From the NCBI GenBank assembly GCA_030524035.1, contig JAUNHG010000003.1:62001-126000 (forward strand): DNA of 64,000 nucleotides. Reading direction: 5' to 3'. The translations under genes were made by a program, and so were the position numbers. Source of the stretch: Kocuria sp. (GTDB lineage Bacteria > Actinomycetota > Actinomycetes > Actinomycetales > Micrococcaceae). Positions 17,124-28,430 of this stretch are shown piece by piece (position 1 is the stretch's first letter; the number at the start of each line of letters is the position of its first letter). The notes below the pieces were generated by a model. The model ran no database searches. It saw only the letters and a list, made by a program, of their open reading frames with translations, and had not been told where the DNA came from.

Positions 17124-20021
17124 TCAAGCGCGGGGCTTCTCCTGTAGCTCCCAGGTTTCGATGACGTCGCCTTCCTTGATGTCATTGAAGGATCCTAGGC
17201 CGATACCACATTCGTACCCATCTCGGACTTCCACAGCGTCATCCTTAAACCGGCGCAGGGACTCAATCTTGAGCTTGTCCTGAACCACGTTGCCGTCACG
17301 AACCAACCGAGCGTTGGCGTTGCGTTTGATCAGGCCTTCCGTCACATAGGAACCAGCGATATTGCCCCACTTGGAAGAACGGAAAACTTCCCGCACCTCT
17401 GCCTTGCCCAGTTCGACTTCTTCGTATTCAGGCTTGAGCATGCCCTTCAACGCGGCTTCAACGTCGCCCAACGCGTTGTAGATGACCGAGTAGAACTTCA
17501 TCTCCACGCCTTCGCGGTCCGCCAGTTCCGAAACACGTTCAGCGGGACGCACGTTGAAGCCGATGATGATCGCGTTATCCACCGTGGCCAAGTTGACATC
17601 GTTCTGAGTAATCGCACCCACACCACGGTGAATCACCCGCAGCTGAACTTCCTCAGAAGCCACCTCAATCTTCATCAACGAGTCCTCCAAAGCCTCCACG
17701 GCACCGGAGACGTCGCCCTTGATGATCAGGTTCAAGGTATCAATCTTGCCCTCAGCGACGGCAGCGTCGAAGGACTCCAGGGTCACCCGCTTGCGACGCT
17801 TCGCCAGCAACGCGTTGCGATCAGCAGCCTGACGTTTCTCAGCAATCTGCCGCGCGGTGCGCTCTTCGGCGGTCACCAAGAAAGTGTCACCGGCGCGGGG
17901 CACCGAGTTAAGCCCCAGCACTTGCACCGGACGCGACGGAGTTGCTCGCTCCACCGCTAAACCATCTTCATCAAACATGGCTCGCACGCGCCCGTGAGCA
18001 CCACCAACCACCATGGAGTCGCCTACGTGCAACGTGCCTGATTGAACCAACACCGTACAGACGGCACCGCGTCCACGGTCCAGGTTGGCCTCAATCGCCA
18101 CACCACGGGCCTCTTTATTGGGGTTAGCTTGCAATTCCAACGTACCGTCAGCGGTTAGCACCACCGCTTCCAGCAGTCCTTCAATGTTTTGCCCGGCGCG
18201 CGCAGAAACATCCACAAACATGCTGTCCCCGCCGTAGTCCTCCGGAATCAGCCCATACTCGGTGAGCTGTCCACGGATTTTTTCCGGGTTAGCTTCGGGC
18301 TTATCAATCTTGTTGACTGCTACCACAATCGGCACGTTGGCGGCCTGTGCGTGATTCAACGCTTCCACAGTTTGCGGCATAACGCCGTCGTCAGCAGCCA
18401 CCACCAACAAAGCGATGTCAGTCACCTGAGCACCACGGGCACGCATGGCGGTGAACGCTTCGTGACCTGGGGTATCAATAAAGGTTAGCTTGCGCTCTTC
18501 ACCTTCAACCTCAGTGGAGATCTGGTAGGCACCGATGTGCTGGGTGATGCCACCGGCTTCACCCTCAATCACCCGCGTATTACGAATGGCATCCAACAAG
18601 CGGGTCTTACCGTGGTCTACGTGACCCATGACGGTCACCACCGCAGGCCGGGGTTCCAAAACCTCATCGTCTTCAGCTGCCGATTCAGCCGCCAAATCAA
18701 TGTCAAAGGACTCGAAGAGCTCGCGTTCCTCGTCCTCCGGGGAAACGATCTTAATGATGTATCCCAGTTCGGCACCCAGCAGCTCAAATGTTTCTTCGTC
18801 CAAGGACTGAGTCTGTGTGGCCATTTCACCCAAATGAATCAGTACCTGCACCAACGACGCCGGATTGGCTTCAATCTTTTCTGCAAAGTCCATCAAGGAA
18901 GCACCACGGCGCAAACGCACCTCAGTAGAGCCATCACCATGCGGGACAGAAACACCACCGATCTTTGGAGCGTTCATCTGCTCCAGTTCTTGGCGTTTTG
19001 CCCGACGTGACTTCCGACCCTTGCGGGACGGACCGCCACGGCCAAAAGCGCCCTGGGTGGCTCCCCTACCGCCACGGCCTGGCCCACCACCGGGACGGAA
19101 ACCGCCGCCCGCACCGGGGGCTGCACCACCACCTCCGCCGCCACCGCGGCGCTGACCACCCTGACCACCAGCTCCTCCACGACCGCCGGGGCGTGCACCC
19201 ACCGGCGCGACGTTGGAGGTGTGACCGGGCATCATGTTCGGGCTGGGACGCGGACCCGCAGGACGCGACCCACGGGGTGTTTGCCCCGGACGCGGACCGG
19301 CAGGACGCGGTCCAGCCTGACCACCGCCCTGCCCACGCGAACCAGAACGCGACATCCCCTGCTGAGAAGCAAACGGATTATTCCCCGGACGCGGACCGGC
19401 AGGACGCGGTCCAGCCTGACCACCGCCCTGCCCACGCGAACCAGAACGCGACATCCCCTGCTGAGAAGCAAACGGATTATTCCCCGGACGCGGACCCGCC
19501 TGGCCACCAGGTTTGGGGCCAGCGGTCGGTTTCGGAGCGGACTTGGCCGCCACGGTATCCGTGTCCACAGCGGTCTCTTGATCATTGCCTTTACCGTGAA
19601 CTTCAGGCGCGGGAGAGTCTTCCTTGCCCTTGCTCGAAACCTCAAGGGGCTTGGGGGTTGGAACAGGACCGGGCTTAACACCCGGCTTCGGAACGGGCGC
19701 ACGAAGTGGCTCCGGTTTTTGCTCAACTTCAGTGGTCTGTTCCGTGACCGGATCAGCAGTCTTCTGAGGAGCCTTGTCCTCCTTGGCGGGAGCGGATTTC
19801 TTCGCGGTTGATGTACCAGCTGTGGTCTTCTTCGGCGGAGCTTGAGTCTCAGCAGGTGCCGCATTGGCCCCGACCGCGTCCTTCAGTTTTTTGGCCACCG
19901 GGGGTTCGACCGTGGACGATGCTCCACGAACGAATTCGCCCAGATCTTGAAGCTTGGCAATGGCTTCCTTAGAAGTCATGCCAAGTTCTTTGGCCAGCTC
20001 GTGTACTCGTTGCTTAGCCAC
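17124..20021 (-). CDS. infB: Translation initiation factor IF-2
   Basis: A 965-residue GTPase that places initiator tRNA on the 30S subunit. An IF2-N helix domain (res 1-50) is followed by a long Pro/Gly/Arg-rich linker to about 340 that includes a perfect duplicated 33-residue unit. A second IF2-N domain (about 370-420) precedes the G domain with GHVDHGKT (~464), DTPGHEAF and NKID. C-terminal domains II-IV follow. The linker is typical of high-GC actinobacteria. It is located downstream of ylxR and nusA, the classic nusA operon order. Confidence 0.96.
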   Translation of the reverse strand: MAKQRVHELAKELGMTSKEAIAKLQDLGEFVRGASSTVEPPVAKKLKDAVGANAAPAETQAPPKKTTAGTSTAKKSAPAKEDKAPQKTADPVTEQTTEVEQKPEPLRAPVPKPGVKPGPVPTPKPLEVSSKGKEDSPAPEVHGKGNDQETAVDTDTVAAKSAPKPTAGPKPGGQAGPRPGNNPFASQQGMSRSGSRGQGGGQAGPRPAGPRPGNNPFASQQGMSRSGSRGQGGGQAGPRPAGPRPGQTPRGSRPAGPRPSPNMMPGHTSNVAPVGARPGGRGGAGGQGGQRRGGGGGGGAAPGAGGGFRPGGGPGRGGRGATQGAFGRGGPSRKGRKSRRAKRQELEQMNAPKIGGVSVPHGDGSTEVRLRRGASLMDFAEKIEANPASLVQVLIHLGEMATQTQSLDEETFELLGAELGYIIKIVSPEDEERELFESFDIDLAAESAAEDDEVLEPRPAVVTVMGHVDHGKTRLLDAIRNTRVIEGEAGGITQHIGAYQISTEVEGEERKLTFIDTPGHEAFTAMRARGAQVTDIALLVVAADDGVMPQTVEALNHAQAANVPIVVAVNKIDKPEANPEKIRGQLTEYGLIPEDYGGDSMFVDVSARAGQNIEGLLEAVVLTADGTLELQANPNKEARGVAIEANLDRGRGAVCTVLVQSGTLHVGDSMVVGGAHGRVRAMFDEDGLAVERATPSRPVQVLGLNSVPRAGDTFLVTAEERTARQIAEKRQAADRNALLAKRRKRVTLESFDAAVAEGKIDTLNLIIKGDVSGAVEALEDSLMKIEVASEEVQLRVIHRGVGAITQNDVNLATVDNAIIIGFNVRPAERVSELADREGVEMKFYSVIYNALGDVEAALKGMLKPEYEEVELGKAEVREVFRSSKWGNIAGSYVTEGLIKRNANARLVRDGNVVQDKLKIESLRRFKDDAVEVRDGYECGIGLGSFNDIKEGDVIETWELQEKPRA
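19284..19496 (+). repeat. Perfect 99-bp tandem duplication inside infB
   Basis: Copies 19284-19382 and 19383-19481 are identical base for base. A third partial copy of about 15 bases begins at 19482. The period of 99 bp keeps the frame and duplicates 33 residues (unit containing [18 protein letters not shown]) in the IF-2 linker. Confidence 0.95.
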
Positions 20022-20212
20022 TTCTCTCCTGTCCCGGTCCGCATCCGTGACAGGAGGCGGACCGACTACTTGCCGTGGGAGCTTCCCAGCGCGCTAGTGC
20101 GGCGCATGGGAGCGCCATGTACAGAGCACTTCAAAGCACTCATCGTTCGGCACTCATCGGGTTTCCATCAGTTTCTGACTCGCTTTCCATCACTGCCCGT
20201 CCCGGAAGTTTT

Positions 20213-20235
20213 ATGCTCACCACGGTGGTGAGCAT
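20213..20235. repeat. Palindrome in the ylxR-infB gap
   Basis: ATGCTCACCA and TGGTGAGCAT are perfect 10-base arms separated by three bases. AAAA, not TTTT, follows on the minus strand, so it is not an intrinsic terminator for ylxR. It could be a protein-binding dyad or processing hairpin upstream of infB. Confidence 0.5.
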
Positions 20236-20275
20236 GCGGTCCGGACATAACCGCCATCAGACGGCATCGGTCGGC

Positions 20276-20572
20276 TCACTCGCGCAGATAACCACTCGTC
20301 GGGACTAGCTGCGTGTTCTGTTGCAATACCTTGTTCACTGCGTCTTGAGCATCCACGGAAGACCTAAAGGCCCGGCAAAATGCACGACGTCGCACGGCTT
20401 TCTCCACACACTCAGATGCAGGATGCAGCCAGGCACCTCGGCCTCCCAACGTTCTGTGATAGTCCACCACAACAACTCCGGGCGCTTCGGCACGCACAGT
20501 CAAACGCACAAGGTGATCAGGACCGTCAGGGGTTCGGCATCCAAGGCAGGTGCGCTGTACGACGTGTCCCAC
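20276..20572 (-). CDS. ylxR: YlxR family RNA-binding protein (DUF448)
   Basis: A small protein of 98 residues with the hallmark RTCLGCR near the start and a GRGAWLHP motif, both diagnostic of YlxR. The family sits between nusA and infB in many bacteria, as here. It binds RNA and has been linked to RNase P and to gene regulation. The GTG at 20572 is about ten bases after GAGGTG. Confidence 0.9.
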   Translation of the reverse strand: MGHVVQRTCLGCRTPDGPDHLVRLTVRAEAPGVVVVDYHRTLGGRGAWLHPASECVEKAVRRRAFCRAFRSSVDAQDAVNKVLQQNTQLVPTSGYLRE

Positions 20573-20739
20573 GGAATAAACGCACCTCGTGCTTCGGAAA
20601 ATCCTTTACCCTCACGGACAAAGACACGAACCTCTGACTTTTTGACCGCTGACTAGTCTAACTCACCACAACCCTGACGACGGTCATGCCGTACGTCACG
20701 CCCTGCCCGCCAGCACAACACGTGGAATCCTCAGCCCCA

Positions 20740-21708
20740 TCAGGCACTGGATTCAGGAACAATGTCGATCTTCCACCCGGTCAATTTAGCCGCCAACCGA
20801 GCATTTTGGCCTTCCTTACCGATAGCCAAGGATAATTTTTCATCGGCAACTACAGCTCGCGCTGTCTGAGCACGCTCGTCCAAAACCGTGACGCTCACCG
20901 TTTTTGCCGGGGACAATGCATTACCGATGAATACAACGGGATCATTAGACCAATCCACGATGTCAATGTTTTCCCCGCCAAGTTCGTTCATCACGGCACG
21001 TACCCGCGCACCCATTTCCCCGATGCACGCACCTTTCGCATTAACGCCGGGGGCGTTAGCGGCCACAGCAATCTTGGAGCGATGCCCAGCTTCACGGGCG
21101 ATAGCCATAATCTCCACATCACCTTCGGAAATTTCGGGCACCTCAAATTCAAAGAGTCTGCGCACCAACTCCGGGTGAGAACGCGACACCGTGATGGACG
21201 GCCCCTTCAGCCCCCGGCGAGCTTCCACGATGTAGGCCCTGATGCGGCTGCCATGTGGGTACTTTTCCCCGGGGACCTGCTCGTGCGGTGGCAACACTGC
21301 CTCTACCGTGCCCAAATCCACTTGGACCATGTGAGGGTTACGGCCTTGTTGAATCCGGCCGGAAACCACTTCACCTTCACGGCCCTTGAAGTGCCCCAAA
21401 ACATTGTCGTCTTCCACGTCGCGCAGCCGTTGCAAAATCACTTGGCGCGCGGTGGATGCCGCAATACGACCGAAACCATCCGGGGTGTCATCAAATTCGC
21501 CGATTTTGTTGCCGTCTTCGTCAACCTCCGGTGCCCAGATAGTCACGTGACCGGTCTTGATGTCAATTTCCGCGCGGGCGTCTTTAATGGCCCCAGCGGA
21601 CCGCAAATATGCCAGCACCAGCGCCTGCTCGATCGTGGGGACCAAAAGATCCACGGGAATTTCGCGTTCGCGCTCAAGCATCCGCAGAGCACTCATGTCG
21701 ATGTCCAT
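20740..21708 (-). CDS. nusA: Transcription termination/antitermination factor NusA
   Basis: A 322-residue protein that binds RNA polymerase and nascent RNA. An N-terminal domain ([15 protein letters not shown]) is followed by an S1 domain (about 110-185) and two KH domains ([36 protein letters not shown]). There are no C-terminal acidic repeats, as expected outside Proteobacteria. The ATG at 21708 has AGGAAGG upstream; the frame continues to 21762 without support. It follows rimP after a 145-base gap. Confidence 0.95.
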   Translation of the reverse strand: MDIDMSALRMLEREREIPVDLLVPTIEQALVLAYLRSAGAIKDARAEIDIKTGHVTIWAPEVDEDGNKIGEFDDTPDGFGRIAASTARQVILQRLRDVEDDNVLGHFKGREGEVVSGRIQQGRNPHMVQVDLGTVEAVLPPHEQVPGEKYPHGSRIRAYIVEARRGLKGPSITVSRSHPELVRRLFEFEVPEISEGDVEIMAIAREAGHRSKIAVAANAPGVNAKGACIGEMGARVRAVMNELGGENIDIVDWSNDPVVFIGNALSPAKTVSVTVLDERAQTARAVVADEKLSLAIGKEGQNARLAAKLTGWKIDIVPESSA

Positions 21709-21853
21709 ACGAGCCTTCCTGGTTTTGGTGCACTGTCGTAAACAGCACCCCGCGACGGACAACAGCGCACCACCCCAGGGGGCGGAACGCTGTTGATCCT
21801 CACCGGTCTATGAGGTTGTCAATCTTACACGGGGGTATTGCCCCATCCTGGGC

Positions 21854-22372
21854 CTAAACCACCACCGCAGCCCGACGAATGCGGGTCAACTGCCACCGTT
21901 CGGGATCCATTACCTTCACCGGCATGCCCTTTTTCACCTGTTTACTGCGCTGCACCGTCACCACGGTGTCCTCTAACCCCTCCCCCGGTTCTACGGACAG
22001 CAGCTGAGCTACGAACTTCTCGCCGTCGTCTAAGTCCAAAGGGGTCAGCGCAACACGGCGGCCTAGAGAACGTTTCCAATGACGGACTTCTGTGAGCTCA
22101 CGCCCTGCCCCCGGGGAAGAAACCTCAAGCTCATACGCAGGGCCGGCAACGGCGTCATGCTGATCTAATACCTCAGAAATCGCGCGGGAAACGGTGGCCA
22201 CGTGATCCAAGTCCACCGGCTCCGTGGTGTCTTCCGGAAGATCCACAAGCACCTGAAGCACACGAGAGGCTCCCATTGCGCGGATACTGACACCCTCTAG
22301 ATACATTCCAGCCTTTTCAACCACCGGCTCCAGCAAAACGCGCAGCTGCTGTTCCATCTCCTGGACGCTCAC
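21854..22372 (-). CDS. rimP: Ribosome maturation factor RimP
   Basis: A 172-residue factor for 30S assembly. It shows [18 protein letters not shown], the family signature near the middle, and a C-terminal SH3-like barrel ([19 protein letters not shown]). Its first codons overlap the proS stop by four bases (22369-22372), so translation is coupled to proS. The gene upstream of nusA is rimP in most bacteria. Confidence 0.92.
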   Translation of the reverse strand: MSVQEMEQQLRVLLEPVVEKAGMYLEGVSIRAMGASRVLQVLVDLPEDTTEPVDLDHVATVSRAISEVLDQHDAVAGPAYELEVSSPGAGRELTEVRHWKRSLGRRVALTPLDLDDGEKFVAQLLSVEPGEGLEDTVVTVQRSKQVKKGMPVKVMDPERWQLTRIRRAAVVV

Positions 22373-24174
22373 GTCGTGGCTCCGATAGCTTCGGCAACGA
22401 ACCGGCCCACGCCGTCACGGGAAATGTTCTCCGTGTTACCCGTCGCGCGATCTGTGAGTTCGAGTACCCCATCAGCCAAGCCCCGCCCCACGACCAACAT
22501 GGTGGGTACACCGAGCAGCTCAAAATCTCCGAAGCGCACCCCGGGAGACACTTTGGGGCGATCGTCAAAAAGAACGCTCAGGCCCTGTTCTTCCAGCTCC
22601 TGCACAATTTTTTCAGCTTCAGCCATAAATTCAGGGCCCTTGCCCGTGGCCACCACGTGAATATCTGCAGGGGCCACGGAACGCGGCCACACCAACCCTT
22701 TGTCATCGTGATTGGCTTCAGCCAAAGCCGCTACCGCACGTGTAACACCAAATCCGTATGACCCCATGGTGACTACTACCTGCTTGCCGTTATGGTCTAA
22801 AACCTTCAAACCCAAAACGTCGGCATATTTACGCCCCAACGCGAACACGTGCCCCATTTCAATACCACGGGCAGCTTCCAGAGGCCCGGATCCATCCGGC
22901 GCGGGGTCGCCCGGTAACACCTGAGCACACTCAACCACCGCGTCCCAGGCAAAGTCCCGGCCCGCCACCAGGTCATACACATGTTGGTTCACCACGTTGG
23001 CGCCAGTTACCCACCGACTGCCTTTCACCACACGGGGATCCACGTAATAGGGAAGCCCCGTGGCGGAATTTTCACCCAGGAGTGGTTCATCCAGGGTCAA
23101 CCCCGGCCCCAGGTAGCCCTTCACAATCAGTGGGTGGTTTTTAAGGTCGTCGTCATCAGCTTGTTCCACCTGAATTTCGCCGACAATGTCCATCACGGAT
23201 CCCAGACTGACTTCCAAACGTTTGAAATCCACCGCCCGGTCCCCCGGAAGACCCACAACAACCAGCTGAGTCTGGCCATCCGGACGCGTAAGCTTCACCA
23301 CCACATTCTTTAAGGTGTCGGAGGCCTGCCACGGACGATCCTCGCGGGGATGCAGTGACTGGGAACGCTCCACCAGGGTGTCAATCGTTGCAGACTCCGG
23401 GGTATGCAAAACAACCGGCAATGGAGCATCGTCGTAGGCCATGGGCTCAGGAGCCACCGTAGTCACGGCCTCCACATTGGCCGCATATCCTCCAGCGGAG
23501 CGCACAAATGTGTCTTCGCCAATGGCCGTAGGGAACAGGAACTCCTCAGACTGCGAACCACCCATGGCTCCGGAATCGGCGGAAACCACCACAACATCCA
23601 GTCCCAAACGACGGAAAATCCGCAAGTACGCTTCACGGTGCGCACGATAAGACTCTGACAAACCATCGTCGTCACTGTCGAAGGAATAGGAATCCTTCAT
23701 GATGAACTCCCGGCTACGGATTAAACCGGCCCGTGGCCGTGCTTCATCCCGGTATTTGGTCTGTATCTGATACAGGATCACCGGAAGGTCTTTATACGAC
23801 GAATAGAGGTCTTTCACCAGGAGCGTGAAAACTTCTTCGTGCGTGGGGGCTAGCAGGTGATCGGCATCTTTGCGGTCCTTAAGCCGGAACAGGTTTTCCC
23901 CATACTCAGACCAGCGGCCCGTAGCCTCGTACGGTTCACGCGGCAGCAAGGCAGGGAACAGTACCTCCTGCCCGCCGATCACCGCCATTTCTTCCCGAAC
24001 AATCTGCTCGATCTTACGCAGCACAATCATGCCTAGCGGCAACCATGTGAATCCGCCAGCGGCAGCACGACGAATATATCCACCCCGGACCAACAGACGA
24101 TGGCTAGCTACCTCGGCGTCCACAGGATCTTCGCGCAACGTTCGCAGGAACAAAGTAGACATTCGCAGTGCCAA
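22369..24174 (-). CDS. proS: Proline-tRNA ligase (bacterial long type)
   Basis: A class II aminoacyl-tRNA synthetase of 597-601 residues. Motif 1 lies around [20 protein letters not shown], motif 2 around [17 protein letters not shown], and motif 3 near [14 protein letters not shown]. The large editing (INS) insertion between motifs 2 and 3 (about 225-400) marks the bacterial type. A TTG at 24174 lies seven bases after GGAG, while the ATG at 24162 has poor spacing, so the TTG may be the true start. It heads the proS-rimP-nusA-ylxR-infB series. Confidence 0.95.
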   Translation of the reverse strand: MALRMSTLFLRTLREDPVDAEVASHRLLVRGGYIRRAAAGGFTWLPLGMIVLRKIEQIVREEMAVIGGQEVLFPALLPREPYEATGRWSEYGENLFRLKDRKDADHLLAPTHEEVFTLLVKDLYSSYKDLPVILYQIQTKYRDEARPRAGLIRSREFIMKDSYSFDSDDDGLSESYRAHREAYLRIFRRLGLDVVVVSADSGAMGGSQSEEFLFPTAIGEDTFVRSAGGYAANVEAVTTVAPEPMAYDDAPLPVVLHTPESATIDTLVERSQSLHPREDRPWQASDTLKNVVVKLTRPDGQTQLVVVGLPGDRAVDFKRLEVSLGSVMDIVGEIQVEQADDDDLKNHPLIVKGYLGPGLTLDEPLLGENSATGLPYYVDPRVVKGSRWVTGANVVNQHVYDLVAGRDFAWDAVVECAQVLPGDPAPDGSGPLEAARGIEMGHVFALGRKYADVLGLKVLDHNGKQVVVTMGSYGFGVTRAVAALAEANHDDKGLVWPRSVAPADIHVVATGKGPEFMAEAEKIVQELEEQGLSVLFDDRPKVSPGVRFGDFELLGVPTMLVVGRGLADGVLELTDRATGNTENISRDGVGRFVAEAIGATT

Positions 24175-24334
24175 AGGTCGCTCCGTTTCAGATTTTCCAG
24201 CGTGGACAACTCAACCGTCGCACCTCCACGCCCAGCTACGATCACAGCAACGACGGGCCAGACACGGGCCATTCTAACGCCCGCGATTCCGGCCCGCCGT
24301 GCTGCAACTACGTGGGGGTATTACCCGATGACGT

Positions 24335-25159
24335 TCAGGCTTCCTCTAACGCATCAACAACTTCCCCCAGGAGGGCCTCATAGTCAGCCTCTTCACCCTC
24401 AAATTCAGAGCTTGCGATCGCTGTGACCAAAGAGTTCCCGTAAACCATGCGCGCCGTATGAACCTCGGGAGAGTCCACGCTGTCCTGAACATTCAGCGAA
24501 TTGCGGATGGCGACTTCAGCACCATCAACGGTGATTTCTTCATCGGACAGCTCAGCTTCTTCTGCGGCACCATCCAGAGTCATCTCCACCTGTTTGCAGT
24601 CCTTGACAGCGTCACGGAACTCCTTCAGGCCAGTTTCGGCATCCTCCACAGAATCAAAGGTTTTTACCGTCAGAATCAGCTTGCCGCCCTGATCCGCAGC
24701 AACCACACCATCTTTCATGTCGGGCTGCATGATGCCGCCCAAGAGCGACCCCTTCGCGGGATCGCTACACTTCTCTGGCTTCACGGCCACATCGCCCATG
24801 CTTTTTTCCAACTCTGCGGTGATGTCAACTCCAGAAGCCTCCATAACGGAACCTGTAGCGGCGTAGAGCTCAACCCCGTCGATGTTCTGGCCGTTCAATG
24901 CCGCCATTACATCGTTTTCAGAAAGATCCTCAGAAGCGGAGGAGGTTGCGGTTTCTGAGGAACTCGGGGAGGAGCTGGCGGAGCTTTCTGCAGAGGAGGC
25001 AGAAGTGCTAGATGTGCTCTGGCTGCTTGAGCTTGCGCTTGCTGATGACGTTTCCTCGCTGTTGTTGTCTTCACCACCGATCATGCTGCAGCCAGAGAGC
25101 GCCAAGAGAGCCGCCACGGAGGAGGCGGTCACGAGAGTGAAACGACGTTGAGTTGCCAT
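24335..25159 (-). CDS. Secreted lipoprotein with Ser/Glu-rich spacer
   Basis: A 274-residue protein with an N-terminal signal (RRFTLVTASSVAALLALSGC) ending in a lipobox cysteine at about 24. A low-complexity Ser/Ala/Thr/Glu spacer follows to ~80, then a folded domain with two further cysteines (EKCSDP; KDCKQ). The layout is like the extracellular domains of the LpqN/PknH type in mycolate-containing bacteria, but homology was not verified. The ATG at 25159 is chosen over the frame opening at 25192. It lies next to a second lipoprotein of similar plan. Confidence 0.75.
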   Translation of the reverse strand: MATQRRFTLVTASSVAALLALSGCSMIGGEDNNSEETSSASASSSSQSTSSTSASSAESSASSSPSSSETATSSASEDLSENDVMAALNGQNIDGVELYAATGSVMEASGVDITAELEKSMGDVAVKPEKCSDPAKGSLLGGIMQPDMKDGVVAADQGGKLILTVKTFDSVEDAETGLKEFRDAVKDCKQVEMTLDGAAEEAELSDEEITVDGAEVAIRNSLNVQDSVDSPEVHTARMVYGNSLVTAIASSEFEGEEADYEALLGEVVDALEEA

Positions 25160-25245
25160 GTTGCGTTGTTCTTTCTTCTCAGATGTACACAAGGATTGAT
25201 CAGAACCATACTGATCATGTGGTGAACATGAATCCCCTGAGGAAC

Positions 25246-26115
25246 TCAGGATTCACTCGAGCTAGGCTCTGGGCTTTCAGAGGCAGTGGGTTCAACGGGG
25301 CCATCAACGTACGCCTGAGCAAGTTCCTCCAGGATGCCTTCCAGCTCCTGTTCATCAGGAATTTCCCCGTCAGGTGTGCCACCACCCACCGCAGCTAAGC
25401 TAGCGGGCGGAGACACCATAATCACCACGTTGCCCACACTCATGGCACCGCTATTGAGCGGTGTCTCTTCTTTTGCTTCAGGGCTAATGTTTTCGGAGCC
25501 AGAGGATGTTTGTGATACATCCCCCGCTAAGGTCAGAGCAGCACCGGCCCCTTCAATATCACGTGTCGATGTTGAAGTTGATAGGGAAAAATCTCCCTCA
25601 GGTTCGGAAATTTTGACATCACCACAACCCGACAGTTCAGATTCAAGATCTTTCACAAATTTATCGGCATCTTCAGGGGAGTCCATGACACGCACTGAGT
25701 ATGTCATGCCTCTGCCGTCACTACCCCCGGCCATATCGAAAAAGCCAGGAGAAAGGCTCTTGTCATCAATAGTTCCTGCCGAGTTGACCACCATTAAAGG
25801 CTTGAAGCACTCAGCGGGATCAGCCTCAAAATTTTCCAACCGTTTTTCCAGGTCTTTCTTTACCTCTTCGGCACCTTCCACTTCCACCCCGTCAGCGGCT
25901 TGAGCCACATTACCGATCTCTTCCCCGGCTACAGTAATGGAGGCGAGAGTGGCTTCGGCGGTGTCCAAGGTGTAGTCACCGGGAGCAGCTGCGGCTGTGG
26001 CGGCTGGCGACTCACTGCTACGGTCACCATTACTTTCACCACTATCACCACAAGCAGTCAGTGCTAAAACACACACAGCACCGGTTACCATCAATAACTT
26101 TGTCTTCTCAGTCAT
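25246..26115 (-). CDS. Secreted lipoprotein, possible paralogue of its neighbour
   Basis: A 289-residue protein with a signal peptide ending VLALTAC (lipobox, Cys about 22). A short Ser/Ala spacer, then a domain with cysteines in DPAECFKP and LSGCGDVK follow. It shares the order of features with the lipoprotein just downstream: acidic helix, ECF/KCS cysteine, a VMDSPEDADKFVKDLESELSG-like helix, then cysteine. The C-terminal end is Glu/Ser rich. AGGAGAG precedes two ATG codons; the second (26115) has better spacing. Role unknown, cell-surface attached. Confidence 0.75.
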   Translation of the reverse strand: MTEKTKLLMVTGAVCVLALTACGDSGESNGDRSSESPAATAAAAPGDYTLDTAEATLASITVAGEEIGNVAQAADGVEVEGAEEVKKDLEKRLENFEADPAECFKPLMVVNSAGTIDDKSLSPGFFDMAGGSDGRGMTYSVRVMDSPEDADKFVKDLESELSGCGDVKISEPEGDFSLSTSTSTRDIEGAGAALTLAGDVSQTSSGSENISPEAKEETPLNSGAMSVGNVVIMVSPPASLAAVGGGTPDGEIPDEQELEGILEELAQAYVDGPVEPTASESPEPSSSES

Positions 26116-26275
26116 CATCTCTCCTCATGTCGCACCGACCCCCGTTATTCTCATGAAATAGCAAGGAAAATTGGTGCGACGCCCTTTTCACACAACCATA
26201 ACAATGCACACGTGCAAATAACCCCAATAGCATTGAGTTCACTAGGGGTTTTACTATGATGCAGAAAATATGTCC

Positions 26276-27151
26276 TCAGAACAGGACCGTGGCAAAAGTC
26301 CCTACCTGTCGAAAACCTACTCGATGATAGGAACGTAAAGCAGGTACGTTATAAGAATTCACATAAAGGCTGACCATTGGCCAGCGACGCCGCACGGACT
26401 CCACCACCGCCGCCAAAAACGGACTAGATAGGCGCTGCCCGCGTAATTCAGGAGCAATCCACACGCCTTGAATCTGGCAGACCTTGCCGGCGGCTGCACC
26501 AATATCTGCTTTGAATACCACTGCACTGTCCCGGACCACCACGTATGTGCGGCACTGATCAATCAACTGAGCCACCCTACGCACATAGCTGGAACCCTGT
26601 CTCAGATCAGGGGCATATCCAACTTCTTCGGCAAACATCTGCGCACTTGCCGGAAGCACGTCCGCGAAATCCTCAGAACGGGCAAGCCGAACTTCAGGGT
26701 GTGGCGCATACTCGCTCTCAGCTTTTGCGGTAAGCAACGGCTGATCCTCACGAACAGCAAACGGATCCGCCCACTGATGTTCCAACCGGTGCCATAGACC
26801 CAAAACCTCACGCTGTGGGCCAAAAAAAGACGTCCGTGTAGCGCGCGAAGTCACCAAATAGTGAGCCACCAGGGCTATGCCCTCCTGACCCAGGGCAACG
26901 GGCACTACATTGTTACCCACCCAACAAGCACCGTCCAGCTCAACCCCCAGGGAGCGCCGCCCAGAACCAGCGGTCGAGCTGCGGGTGATCCCCACCACCG
27001 GGGGTGGCTGGTCTAAAGAAACCGCACGAAATCTTGCCACATGTTCAGCAACGAACACTGAAGCAACTTGATTGGCTAAGAGCAACTCATTCAGCGCTCC
27101 CGGAGGAACAGCGTGCGCTGGTAGTAACCGTGGACCGGAAAAAAGTTTCAT
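26276..27151 (-). CDS. GNAT acetyltransferase linked to ispG
   Basis: A 291-residue protein with two parts. An N-terminal ~130 residues ([20 protein letters not shown]) is of the DUF4081 kind. A C-terminal GNAT domain (about 150-290) has [20 protein letters not shown] as its acetyl-CoA loop and [19 protein letters not shown] near the end. The same gene follows ispG in Mycobacterium (Rv2867c). It overlaps ispG by four bases. Its substrate is unknown; the position suggests only co-expression with isoprenoid genes. Confidence 0.85.
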   Translation of the reverse strand: MKLFSGPRLLPAHAVPPGALNELLLANQVASVFVAEHVARFRAVSLDQPPPVVGITRSSTAGSGRRSLGVELDGACWVGNNVVPVALGQEGIALVAHYLVTSRATRTSFFGPQREVLGLWHRLEHQWADPFAVREDQPLLTAKAESEYAPHPEVRLARSEDFADVLPASAQMFAEEVGYAPDLRQGSSYVRRVAQLIDQCRTYVVVRDSAVVFKADIGAAAGKVCQIQGVWIAPELRGQRLSSPFLAAVVESVRRRWPMVSLYVNSYNVPALRSYHRVGFRQVGTFATVLF

Positions 27152-28311
27152 CCGGTCACAGTCACGGTGGGAACCCCAGCTTCTTCCTCGCCTTCCGTAT
27201 CCATGTCTTCCGCAATACGGTTAGCTTCTGCAATCAACGTTTCGACGATTTGATCTTCTGGAACCGTCCGAATGACTTCACCCTTCACGAAAATTTGACC
27301 TTTACCGTTACCAGATGCCACCCCCAGGTCCGCCTCACGAGCCTCCCCTGGGCCATTCACCACACACCCCATCACAGCCACACGCAACGGCACAGTAAGG
27401 TCTTTCAACCCCTCCGTGACTTCATCCGCCAACTTGTACACATCCACCTGGGCGCGCCCACAGGATGGGCAGGAAACAATCTCCAATTTCTTAGGACGCA
27501 AACCCAATGACTGCAAAATTTGGCTCCCCACCTTGACTTCTTCCACGGGGGGCGCAGAAAGGGATACCCGGATAGTGTCCCCGATACCCTGGGAGAGCAG
27601 AGCTCCAAAAGCTGTAGCGGATTTGATAGTGCCCTGGAAAGCCGGCCCAGCTTCCGTAACCCCCAGGTGTAGTGGCCAGTCCCCTTCCGCTGCCAGCAAT
27701 TGATAGGCGCGCACCATCGTGACGGGGTCATTGTGCTTCACAGAAATCTTGAAGTCGTGGAAGCCATGTTCCTCAAATAGGGAGGCCTCCCACTTCGCGG
27801 ATTCCATAAGCGCCTCCGGGGTTGCCTTGCCGTATTTCTCCATCAAACGCTTGTCCAAGGACCCTGCATTCACTCCGATCCGAATGGACACCCCGGCATC
27901 CTGGGCTGCTTTCGCAATCTCCGCCACTTGATCATCAAACTTACGGATGTTGCCCGGATTAACCCGCACCGCAGCACATCCCGCATCAATGGCCGCAAAG
28001 ACGTATTTAGGCTGAAAGTGAATATCTGCGATCACGGGGATAGGAGACTTCATCGCAATAATCGGTAAAGCATCCGCATCATCCTGCGATGGGCACGCCA
28101 CTCGGACGATGTCACAGCCCGCGGCGTTAAGTTCAGCAATCTGTTGAAGAGTCGCGTTGATATCCGTCGTAGGTGTGGTGGTCATCGACTGAACGCTGAC
28201 CGGGGAATCGGACCCCACACCCACGGAACCCACCCGAATCTGTCGAGTTTTACGACGTGGCGAGAGGACGGGCTGAGGCGCTGCTGGCATACCCAGGCTA
28301 ACCGGACTCAC
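27148..28311 (-). CDS. ispG: 4-hydroxy-3-methylbut-2-enyl-diphosphate synthase
   Basis: A 387-residue iron-sulfur enzyme of the methylerythritol phosphate pathway. A TIM-barrel N-terminal part has [10 protein letters not shown] and ADIHFQPKY. The C-terminal ferredoxin-type part has [11 protein letters not shown] and [11 protein letters not shown], supplying the [4Fe-4S] cysteines. It is grouped with dxr, another MEP-pathway gene, with rip1 and metQNI between; in Mycobacterium dxr-rip1-ispG are adjacent, so metQNI is an insertion relative to that order. Confidence 0.95.
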   Translation of the reverse strand: MSPVSLGMPAAPQPVLSPRRKTRQIRVGSVGVGSDSPVSVQSMTTTPTTDINATLQQIAELNAAGCDIVRVACPSQDDADALPIIAMKSPIPVIADIHFQPKYVFAAIDAGCAAVRVNPGNIRKFDDQVAEIAKAAQDAGVSIRIGVNAGSLDKRLMEKYGKATPEALMESAKWEASLFEEHGFHDFKISVKHNDPVTMVRAYQLLAAEGDWPLHLGVTEAGPAFQGTIKSATAFGALLSQGIGDTIRVSLSAPPVEEVKVGSQILQSLGLRPKKLEIVSCPSCGRAQVDVYKLADEVTEGLKDLTVPLRVAVMGCVVNGPGEAREADLGVASGNGKGQIFVKGEVIRTVPEDQIVETLIAEANRIAEDMDTEGEEEAGVPTVTVTG

Positions 28312-28430
28312 GAATACTCCTGACGGGTTGAGAACAACTATTTCTATTCAGAGAAACTGAACTGCGTTGGGTATAACGCCCACCGGTCTTCCATTGTGCC
28401 CCAGGTACAGGCCGCCCACTTACTTACGGG

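Noticed and set aside
18965-19811. Long plus-strand frames opposite infB
   Set aside because: Arg/Thr/Pro-rich shadows of the repetitive IF-2 linker.
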